From the NCBI GenBank assembly GCA_041588495.1, contig JBFGWM010000123.1:1-8414 (forward strand): a DNA stretch of 8,414 nt, read 5' to 3'. Under the pieces are notes generated by a model. That model was given only the letters and a program-made list of their open reading frames with translations. It searched no databases and was not told the origin of the DNA. Of this stretch, positions 1 to 5,447 are shown in pieces. Position 1 is the first letter of the stretch, and each line of letters begins with the position of its first letter. The position numbers were made by a program, and so were the translations under genes. This DNA is from JBFGWM01 sp041588495 (GTDB taxonomy: Bacteria > Pseudomonadota > Gammaproteobacteria > Pseudomonadales > JBFGWM01).

Positions 1-143
1 AAATCGCCTCGCGCGAGCAGGTCGGGGAGGGCGGCGCCGATGGCGTCGAGTTCATTCAGCCCCGATTCCCGTGAAAAGCGCGCGAGCGGGTCCCTGGACG
101 GCAGGAAACCCCGCCGCGGCCAGCCCCGCGGGTCCTCATCCAC
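1..143 (-). CDS. Indoleamine 2,3-dioxygenase-like protein, N-terminal fragment
   Basis: A leftward reading frame is open from a GTG at 143 to the window edge, giving the first 47 residues of a longer protein. It reads VDEDPRGWPRRGFLPSRDPL and continues with a Leu/Ala-rich stretch ending in ALPDLLARG. The GFLP-x-x-DPL signature followed by a helix and an LP-x-LL motif is the pattern at the N-terminus of indoleamine 2,3-dioxygenase family proteins, haem enzymes that open the indole ring of tryptophan, and of related bacterial proteins of unknown substrate. The haem-ligand histidine lies much later in the family and is outside the window, so activity cannot be judged. A GGGG run about 10 bases upstream could serve as a ribosome binding site; another in-frame GTG lies further upstream, so the start is uncertain. 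The gene is divergent from the TonB receptor gene. The family call rests on one short motif. Confidence 0.5.
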   Translation of the reverse strand, partial: MDEDPRGWPRRGFLPSRDPLARFSRESGLNELDAIGAALPDLLARGD

Positions 144-288
144 TTTGCATGCACCCCACAGCTTAGATACCACGCCAGGGCACCGGTTCAGGGCCGGCGA
201 GCGGACCGCACTGGATTAGCCGGGCAGGCCAACTATCCTGAGGGGATCGGGAAAACCGCATTACTTTCCCGCCGTTACGGGTCAACTG
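144..288. promoter_or_regulatory. Divergent intergenic region with a 7-bp inverted repeat
   Basis: This spacer separates the leftward dioxygenase-like gene from the rightward TonB receptor gene, so it must hold promoters for both unless one is read from further away. The clearest element is a perfect inverted repeat, CGGGAAA at 248-254 and TTTCCCG at 265-271 with a 10-base spacer, ending 17 bases before the receptor ATG. It could be a repressor site or a hairpin in the leader. TATCCT at 234-239 is a possible -10 box but has no good -35 partner. I see no convincing Fur box. Confidence 0.3.
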
Positions 289-2379
289 ATGGCACCCGCA
301 GGCTCACAAAGCGCCCCTTTGGGAATTGCTCCCCGGGAAAGGCACGCGCGCACCCTCGGCAAGGGCCCCCGCAGGCGTCCGGCGGGTGGGCCCGCACGCC
401 TGCCACTCCGCCTGATCGTCCTGCTCCTGGCGACGTTTTCCGGCTGGAGCACCGCCCGCGAGCACTCGGTCTTCGACCTCCAGCTGCACCAGTTGCTCGA
501 CATCCGGGTGATCTCCGTGGCGAAAAAGCCCCAGGTCGTTGCCGGAACCGCGGCAGCGATCCACGTGATCAATCGCGCGGACATCCGGCGCAGCGGCGCG
601 ACCTCGGTCCCCGAGGCCCTGCGCCTGGCGCCCGGCGTACAGGTCGCGCGCATTTCCAGCAACCAGTGGGCGGTGACGATTCGCGGATTCGCCTCGCGCT
701 TCGCCAACAAGTTGCTGGTGATGATCGACGGGAGGACCCTGTACACACCGACCTTTTCCGGGGTGTTCTGGGATTTCCATGACATCCCGATGGCCGATAT
801 CGAGCGCATCGAGGTGATCCGCGGACCGGGCTCTGCCGTGTGGGGTGCCAACGCGGTGAATGGCATCATCAACATCATCACGCGCGATGCACGCCACAGC
901 ACGGGGGGCCTGGTCGATGCCGCGATCGGCAACGAAACCCGGGCGGACGCCTATGTCCGCCAGGGGATCGAGACCAAGACCGGGGCGCTGCGCGGTTATG
1001 CCGCGCACAAGCGTTACGATGCCGCCATCAAGGCCTTCGACGGCAGCCATGAGGACAACTGGCACTCCGAACGCGCCGGCTTCCGTTTCGATGGCGAGGA
1101 CCAGGGAGTTCAGACCAGCCTGCAGGGCGAGGTCGTGCACGGGATCACCCGCGAGAGCCTGAACATTCCTTCCCTCGCCGCACCGTTCGTGGAGGCCGTG
1201 AACAGCAAGCGCAAGACCTTTCGCGGTTTCTACCTGATGGGTAGCCGTGAGTGGAAAGGGGCGCGGGGCGACCGGTACCGCCTGCAGGCTTACTACGACC
1301 ACTCCACCCGCAACGCGATCCACGTCGATGAGCAGCGCGACCGCGTCGACATCGAGTTCCAGCACACGTTCTCCGCCGCGGACATCCACGAGATCGTGTG
1401 GGGCGCGGGATACCGGGAGACCCGTGACGACCTCACCGACGCCAGTTTCAATTTCCTGCGTCCCGAACAGGATACCCTGCGGGTTTACAGCGCCTTCGTG
1501 CAGGACGAAATCCGCCTTTCAGCGAGTCTCCGCCTGATTCTCGGCACGCGCATGGAGGTCAACGACTACACCCATTTCGAATGGGCGCCGAACCTGCGCG
1601 TGCTGTGGCACCCCGGGCCGGGACAGACGATCTGGGGCGCAGTGTCGCGCGCCTTCCGCACGCCGTCGCGGGCCGAGCGCGGGCTCAGGTTCAACCTGCA
1701 GGCCCTGCCCCCGGCGGGAGCCCCGACGCTGGTCCAGTACCAGGGTTCGGACGACTTCCGTTACGAATCCCTGATCGCCTGGGAGGCCGGGTACCGGGTC
1801 GATTTCAACTCGGTTCTGTCGATAGACTCCGCGATCTTTGTCAACGAGTATCGCCACCTGGGCTCCACCAACGTGGGCACGCCTTTCTGCTCCACGGCCC
1901 CGTGCGGGCCGAATCCGTTTATTGCTCCGCTCAACGCGGAAAACGATTCGGAGGGCGAAACCTACGGTTTCGAAGTGTCCCTGTACTGGAGACCCGCAGA
2001 CACCTGGCGGGTGAAAAGCCAGTTCAGCCACATCGAGATCAACACCCGGAGCACCAATCCCGCTGTCAGTGACCTGACTCCGTTCGATGACGCCACACCG
2101 CGCAACCAGGCGAGCATCCATTACGGAGTCGATCTGAGCCCGGAGTGGACCTTCGATGTGATCTCCCGCTACACGGATGACATCCCGGGGCGGGGCATCG
2201 AGGAGTACGTGAATCTCGACCTGCGCCTCGCCTGGTCGGTCCGGCCCGACGTGGAACTCTCGGTAACCGGCCAGAACCTGCTCGACGGCCACCAGACCGA
2301 GTTCCGCGAACTGGAACTCAACCGCGACGTCACCGAGATTGAACGCAACGTGATGGTCCGCGCGACCTGGCGCTTCTGA
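289..2379 (+). CDS. TonB-dependent outer-membrane receptor
   Basis: This complete 696-residue protein is a ligand-gated outer-membrane transporter that would use TonB-ExbBD energy to import an unknown ligand (siderophore, haem, vitamin or other). A signal peptide follows an unusually long Arg-rich n-region: the hydrophobic core is about residues 38-51, with likely cleavage after STA (residue 56). Residues 60-82 hold the pre-plug segment SVFDLQLHQLLDIRVISVAKK. The plug domain (about 85-200) shows all family marks: DIRRSGATSVPEALRLAPGV, IRGFASRFANKLLVMIDGR, IERIEVIRGPGSAVWGANAV and NGIINIIT. The rest is a beta barrel with alternating aromatic strands, ending in the ATWRF terminus expected for BAM-dependent assembly. 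Cys534 and Cys539 lie in a probable surface loop and could form a disulphide. There is no convincing Shine-Dalgarno before the ATG; an in-frame TTG at 319 is no better. The plug and barrel type resembles the CirA/BtuB-like receptors, but the ligand cannot be read from the sequence. Confidence 0.95.
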   Translation: MAPAGSQSAPLGIAPRERHARTLGKGPRRRPAGGPARLPLRLIVLLLATFSGWSTAREHSVFDLQLHQLLDIRVISVAKKPQVVAGTAAAIHVINRADIRRSGATSVPEALRLAPGVQVARISSNQWAVTIRGFASRFANKLLVMIDGRTLYTPTFSGVFWDFHDIPMADIERIEVIRGPGSAVWGANAVNGIINIITRDARHSTGGLVDAAIGNETRADAYVRQGIETKTGALRGYAAHKRYDAAIKAFDGSHEDNWHSERAGFRFDGEDQGVQTSLQGEVVHGITRESLNIPSLAAPFVEAVNSKRKTFRGFYLMGSREWKGARGDRYRLQAYYDHSTRNAIHVDEQRDRVDIEFQHTFSAADIHEIVWGAGYRETRDDLTDASFNFLRPEQDTLRVYSAFVQDEIRLSASLRLILGTRMEVNDYTHFEWAPNLRVLWHPGPGQTIWGAVSRAFRTPSRAERGLRFNLQALPPAGAPTLVQYQGSDDFRYESLIAWEAGYRVDFNSVLSIDSAIFVNEYRHLGSTNVGTPFCSTAPCGPNPFIAPLNAENDSEGETYGFEVSLYWRPADTWRVKSQFSHIEINTRSTNPAVSDLTPFDDATPRNQASIHYGVDLSPEWTFDVISRYTDDIPGRGIEEYVNLDLRLAWSVRPDVELSVTGQNLLDGHQTEFRELELNRDVTEIERNVMVRATWRF

Positions 2380-2501
2380 CCCCAATCCCGCCCCCTGCGG
2401 TCTGAATTTCAGCACTCCCGGTATATTCCTGATTCAAAATCTGCGTTGTAATCCTATCCATCTGTTTTTATTGCTAAATTTAAACTAATTAAATGCTCAG
2501 T

Positions 2502-2530
2502 TTGTGTGCAATATCAAGTACCCATACACT
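2502..2530 (+). promoter_or_regulatory. Candidate sigma-70 promoter
   Basis: TTGTGT at 2502-2507 and TACACT at 2525-2530 are separated by exactly 17 bases (3/6 and 4/6 matches to consensus) and lie about 40 bases before the TTG start of the small exported protein. An alternative -10, TATAAG at 2536-2541, matches better but lacks a good -35. The AT-rich setting supports a promoter here; the exact hexamers are a guess. Confidence 0.35.
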
Positions 2531-2557
2531 GAAATTATAAGTATGCGGACATGGAGC

Positions 2558-2562
2558 GGGAG
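2558..2562 (+). promoter_or_regulatory. Ribosome binding site selecting a TTG start
   Basis: GGGAG lies 5 bases before TTG at 2568. It is the best Shine-Dalgarno match near this gene and favours TTG over the later in-frame GTG (2583) and ATG (2604). Confidence 0.55.
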
Positions 2563-2567
2563 TAGGC

Positions 2568-2891
2568 TTGACCACGTCACGGGTGGATCGCCGCTGGACC
2601 ACGATGGTCATCTCCGCGCTGTTGGGTATGGTTCTGGCGATGCCTGCCTGGGCCGCGGTGCTGGGCGACGATGGGCCCGAAGTGGAATCCCTGTTCGACC
2701 TGCCGATCGGCGACCTGATGGAAGTCGATGTCCTCTCCCCCGATGCCCCGGTTCCCGAACACGACACCCCGGGCGAAGACCGCGACCCGGCCTGTGACCC
2801 CCCGCGGCCGGACTGCGAACCCCTCGAACTGTGGCCCGACGACCTGCCGGACCCCGGAGCCGGATCCGCAGACGGCCCCGGAAATGCCTGA
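2568..2891 (+). CDS. Small exported acidic Pro-rich protein with a TonB-receptor pre-plug-like motif
   Basis: I do not recognise a named family. The 107-residue protein has a signal peptide (hydrophobic core about residues 13-28, cleavage probably after MPAWA or WAA, residues 29-30). Next comes SLFDLPIGDLMEVDV (residues 41-55), which closely matches SVFDLQLHQLLDIRV of the adjacent TonB receptor and is the kind of segment that precedes the plug in such receptors. No plug or barrel follows. The rest is rich in Asp, Glu and Pro, with two cysteines (76 and 83) in a C-x6-C arrangement that could form a disulphide. Third codon positions are strongly GC-biased and the frame is clean, so the gene looks genuine. 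I chose the TTG start because GGGAG at 2558-2562 sits 5 bases ahead of it; the first ATG, at codon 13, would start directly at the signal peptide core and lacks such a site. It may be periplasmic or secreted; function is unknown. Confidence 0.7.
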   Translation: MTTSRVDRRWTTMVISALLGMVLAMPAWAAVLGDDGPEVESLFDLPIGDLMEVDVLSPDAPVPEHDTPGEDRDPACDPPRPDCEPLELWPDDLPDPGAGSADGPGNA

Positions 2892-2991
2892 TATTTTTGG
2901 GGATATTGTGGTCCCGCGCGGTTCAGCGGGGATTCATCTTCCGCCCTGTAGCATCCATACTTAGAACCGAAAGCCGATTCATGGGTCGCGC
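2892..2991. promoter_or_regulatory. Intergenic spacer before the PepSY protein gene
   Basis: This 100-base spacer holds a possible weak promoter, TTCATC at 2934-2939 and CATACT at 2957-2962 with a 17-base gap, for the PepSY-kinase operon. A direct repeat GATATT occurs at 2890-2895 and 2902-2907, spaced 12 bases apart; OmpR-class regulators bind direct repeats of about 11 bases, so this is only suggestive. A short imperfect hairpin built on CCCGC/GCGGG lies near 2913-2930 and lacks a T run. Confidence 0.25.
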
Positions 2992-3297
2992 ATGAAACCC
3001 CCAGTATTTCTCGCAGCGCTGCTGACTCTCGCCCCCGTCCTTGCACAGGGCGCCCAGGCATTCGCGCCGCGCAACCCGTTGCCCGCCGTCGTGGCGGCCC
3101 CGGAAGGCCCGCAGGCCGGCCACGTGCCACTGGCCATGGTCATGGCCCAGGTGGAGACCAGCACCGGCGGCAAGGTGGTGGGCGCCCGACAGTCCGTGGA
3201 CCGCGCCGGCAAACCCATTTACGTGCTGAAGGTCCTGATGCCGGACGGGGTGGTGCGGGTGATCCGCGTCAATCCGGCGACCGGGTTGCAACAATGA
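2992..3297 (+). CDS. Exported PepSY-domain protein
   Basis: The 101-residue protein has a clear signal peptide (residues 1 to about 20-23) and one small PepSY-like domain. Residues 46-99 follow the family outline: a short helix (PLAMVMAQVE), a Gly-Gly turn with a strand (TGGKVVGARQ), then the strands IYVLKVLMPDGVVRVIRV and a closing NPATGLQQ. PepSY proteins of this size are periplasmic, and some modulate proteases or sensor kinases. They are commonly encoded just upstream of a PhoP/QseB-type regulator and its kinase, as here, where the regulator begins 87 bases later. I infer that it is an accessory sensor or modulator of the downstream kinase. The ATG at 2992 has only a weak ribosome binding site and overlaps a 4-codon ATG frame that starts at 2981 and stops inside this start codon; this could couple or dampen translation. 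Confidence 0.8.
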   Translation: MKPPVFLAALLTLAPVLAQGAQAFAPRNPLPAVVAAPEGPQAGHVPLAMVMAQVETSTGGKVVGARQSVDRAGKPIYVLKVLMPDGVVRVIRVNPATGLQQ

Positions 3298-3303
3298 GCG
3301 GCC

Positions 3304-3322
3304 GGCCGCGGTCCGCGCGGCC
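3304..3322 (+). other. GC hairpin between PepSY gene and response regulator gene
   Basis: GGCCGCG (3304-3310) and CGCGGCC (3316-3322) form a perfect 7-bp stem with a 5-base loop, 7 bases after the PepSY stop codon. No T run follows, so it is not a standard terminator. It could stabilise the upstream transcript end or partly attenuate read-through into the two-component genes. Confidence 0.4.
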
Positions 3323-3384
3323 ATGACAGCGGTTACACTTCGGTCCATTCTTTTCCTGGTCGAGCCAGCTGCTGAGGGAGAGAC

Positions 3385-4065
3385 ATGCGCATCCTGATCA
3401 TCGAGGACGAGAGCGCCCTGCGGCAGCGCCTGGCCACCTCCTTCGAGGAGGACGGCTTCGTGGTGGACAGCGCCCCCGACGGGACCGAGGGCCTGTACAT
3501 GGGCCGCGAGTTCCCGGTCGACGTGGCGGTCATCGATCTCGGCCTGCCCGACATGTCCGGCATGGAGGTGATCCGCACCCTGCGCGGCGAGGATCGCGAT
3601 TTCCCGGTGCTGATCCTCACCGCCCGCGACCGCTGGCAGGACAAGGTCGAGGGCCTGGAGGCCGGCGCCGACGACTATCTCGCCAAGCCCTTTCACATCG
3701 AGGAACTCAAGGCCCGGGTCAACGCCCTGGTGCGGCGTTCGGCCGGATGGGCGACCCCGGTGCTGGAATTCGGGCCCTGGAAACTCGACACCCGCAGCCA
3801 GCAGGTGACCCTCGATGGCGGGGAAATCGCGGTGACCGGGTACGAGTACCGGATCCTCGAGTACCTGATGCTCCACGCGGGAGAGGTGGTGTCGAAGAGC
3901 GAACTCATGGAACACCTGTATCCCGACGACGCCGATCGCGACAGCAACGTGCTCGAGGTCCTCATCGGCCGCCTGCGCAAGAAAATCGACCCCGACCAGT
4001 CACGGCGGCCCCTGGAAACCCTGCGCGGCCGCGGTTACCGCTTCGGGACGCCACGGGACACCTGA
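3385..4065 (+). CDS. OmpR/PhoP-family response regulator
   Basis: This 226-residue protein is a DNA-binding response regulator of normal length. The receiver domain (about 1-118) carries the acidic pocket Glu7-Asp8, the phospho-acceptor Asp51 in AVIDLGLPDMSG, the switch Thr79 and the conserved Lys101 in LAKPF. The C-terminal winged helix (about 127-224) is of the Trans_reg_C type, with VTGYEYRILEYLM, the recognition-helix segment NVLEVLIGRLRKKI and the wing TLRGRGYRFG. It most resembles PhoP/QseB/PmrA-type regulators. GAGGGAG at 3374-3380 is a good ribosome binding site. It is followed without a gap by its presumed partner kinase and preceded by a PepSY protein gene, which supports an envelope-sensing role. 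Its targets are unknown; the TonB receptor, small exported protein and PepSY genes are natural candidates. Confidence 0.95.
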   Translation: MRILIIEDESALRQRLATSFEEDGFVVDSAPDGTEGLYMGREFPVDVAVIDLGLPDMSGMEVIRTLRGEDRDFPVLILTARDRWQDKVEGLEAGADDYLAKPFHIEELKARVNALVRRSAGWATPVLEFGPWKLDTRSQQVTLDGGEIAVTGYEYRILEYLMLHAGEVVSKSELMEHLYPDDADRDSNVLEVLIGRLRKKIDPDQSRRPLETLRGRGYRFGTPRDT

Positions 4066-5418
4066 GTGCAGAGCCTGCGCGGACGCCTGCTGGTCGCCGG
4101 AAGCATTCCCCTGCTGTGTTTCTTCCTGCTCAGCGCCGCGATGCTCGACCGCGCATTGCGCGAGTACGCCCGGGTCAGTTTCGAGGACCGCCTGCGCGGC
4201 GTGTTCTACGGCCTGCTTTCCATGGTCGACTATCACCCCGACCTCGGCTTCCAGGTGACCAGCGCGTTGCCGGACCCGGCCCTGCGCGCATTCAACACCG
4301 GCCTGTACGCACGCATCACCCTCGGTGACGGACACACGGTATGGCAGTCGCCGACCATTGCCGAGGCCGGCTTCGACCTGCCACCGCCGCCGGAAGTCGG
4401 CCAGGCCGGGTTTACCTTCATCGACGCGGGCCAGGCCCATTCCCACGCCGTATACACCTTCACCGCGGGCTGGGAGGTCGGTCCCGGGGAGCTCTCGCCG
4501 CTCAATTTTTACGTCGTCCAGGACGCCTCCGCCTATCACCGCGAGGTACTCCGCGCGCGACTCGGCGTGCTGACCGGGGTCCTCGTCATCGGCGGCCTTC
4601 TGCTATTCATCCAGGGCCTGATCCTGCGCCGCGGCCTGGCGCCGTTGCGCCAGATCGAGGGCGATCTGCTGGCCCTGGAGCAGGGCCAGGCGCGACGCCT
4701 GGAGGGAGACTACCCGCGCGAGATCAACAGCCTGGCCAGCGCCCTGAACGATGTCATCCGCGGCCAGCAGGAACAGCTCGAACGCTACCGGAACACCCTG
4801 TCCGACCTCGCCCACGGGCTGAAGACGCCGTTGTCCGTGGTGCGCGCGGAACTCAGCGCCCACGATATCGACCCGGCGCTGCGCGAGGAGATCGAACTGC
4901 AGGTGGCGCGCATGGACGAACTGGTCGACTATCACCTGCGTCGCGGCAGGGCGGCGGGCCGGCTGCTGGCGGGGGAAACGGTCAATCTGGCTGAACTCGC
5001 AGGCCAGGTGCGCGACTCCCTGTACAAGATCCACCGCGACCGCAACCTGCACATCCACGTGGACATCTCGCCGGGGCTGCACTGCATCGGCGACCGCCAG
5101 GACCTGCTCGAGGTCATCGGCAACCTGGTGGAGAACGCCTGCAAGTGGTGCGGACGCGAGGTCGAGGTGCGCGCCGCGCCGGAAGCCGGCGGCGTGGTCA
5201 TCACGGTGGAGGACGACGGGCCCGGCATCTCGCCGGCTGACCGTCGCCGCATACTCGGCCGCGGCGAGCGCGCCGACGAGTCCGCGCCCGGCCACGGCCT
5301 CGGCCTGGCCATCGTGGTGGACATCGTGGAACTTGCCGGGGGGCGCCTGGAGATCACCGACAGCGCCCTCGGCGGCGCGGCGATCCGCGTCTGGTGGCCG
5401 GGCGAAAGCCCGGCCTGA
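4066..5418 (+). CDS. PhoQ-like membrane sensor histidine kinase
   Basis: The 450-residue inner-membrane kinase begins with GTG immediately after the TGA of the regulator gene, so translation is probably coupled; GGGA at 4055-4058 can serve as its ribosome binding site. Transmembrane helices lie at about 7-27 and 167-187 and flank a periplasmic sensor domain of about 140 residues. A HAMP-like linker follows (about 188-240). The dimerisation helix holds the phospho-accepting His250 in LSDLAHGLKTPLSVVRAEL. The ATPase domain shows the N box (IGNLVENACKW, Asn357), the G1 box DDGPGI (383-388) and the G2 box GHGLGL (409-414). AHGLKTPL rather than the more usual HELRTPL is typical of PhoQ-related kinases. 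The sensor domain has no run of acidic residues like the divalent-cation patch of enterobacterial PhoQ that I can pick out, so the signal is unknown. All catalytic motifs are intact. Confidence 0.93.
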   Translation: MQSLRGRLLVAGSIPLLCFFLLSAAMLDRALREYARVSFEDRLRGVFYGLLSMVDYHPDLGFQVTSALPDPALRAFNTGLYARITLGDGHTVWQSPTIAEAGFDLPPPPEVGQAGFTFIDAGQAHSHAVYTFTAGWEVGPGELSPLNFYVVQDASAYHREVLRARLGVLTGVLVIGGLLLFIQGLILRRGLAPLRQIEGDLLALEQGQARRLEGDYPREINSLASALNDVIRGQQEQLERYRNTLSDLAHGLKTPLSVVRAELSAHDIDPALREEIELQVARMDELVDYHLRRGRAAGRLLAGETVNLAELAGQVRDSLYKIHRDRNLHIHVDISPGLHCIGDRQDLLEVIGNLVENACKWCGREVEVRAAPEAGGVVITVEDDGPGISPADRRRILGRGERADESAPGHGLGLAIVVDIVELAGGRLEITDSALGGAAIRVWWPGESPA

Positions 5419-5447
5419 GGAAGTCGCGCCCTCAGTGGAAGCTGAGG
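5415..5447. terminator. Overlapping alternative hairpins at a convergent gene junction
   Basis: Three 6-base arms occur in order: CTGAGG (5415-5420), CCTCAG (5430-5435) and CTGAGG (5442-5447). The middle arm can pair with either flank, giving a stem with a 9-base loop or one with a 6-base loop. The kinase stop codon lies in the first arm and the stop of the leftward histidine-rich gene lies in the middle arm. With only 13 bases between the two genes this is the likely place for a bidirectional transcript end, but there is no T run, so terminator function is inferred. Confidence 0.4.

Larger units (their letters stand above)
2380..2567. promoter_or_regulatory. AT-rich intergenic region upstream of the small exported protein
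   Basis: From about 2400 to 2550 the base composition switches sharply to AT-rich, against the GC-rich genes on both sides. The region contains an inverted repeat, ATTTAA (2478-2483) and TTAAAT (2489-2494) with a 5-base spacer, which could be an operator. No clear Rho-independent terminator for the receptor gene (hairpin plus T run) is visible. The composition fits a strong or silenced promoter region, for example an H-NS/MvaT-type or IHF target, but this is inference. Confidence 0.45.

Noticed and set aside
304..1389. A 361-codon leftward open frame inside the receptor gene
   Set aside because: It is antisense to an unmistakable TonB receptor; its translation is low in structure and is an artefact of GC-rich codon positions.
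1519..2415. A 298-codon leftward open frame over the receptor C-terminus
   Set aside because: It opposes conserved barrel sequence, has no recognisable domain and no good ribosome binding site.
2478..2494. ATTTAA/TTAAAT palindrome as a Fur box
   Set aside because: It does not match the GATAATGATAATCATTATC pattern well; I keep it only as an unspecified possible operator.
2489..3130. A 213-codon leftward open frame over the small exported protein
   Set aside because: Ser/Arg/Gly-rich translation without any domain; the rightward frame has a signal peptide, good codon bias and a ribosome binding site.
2923..3915. A 330-codon leftward open frame over the PepSY and regulator genes
   Set aside because: The rightward genes have clear domains with catalytic residues; this frame is their shadow.
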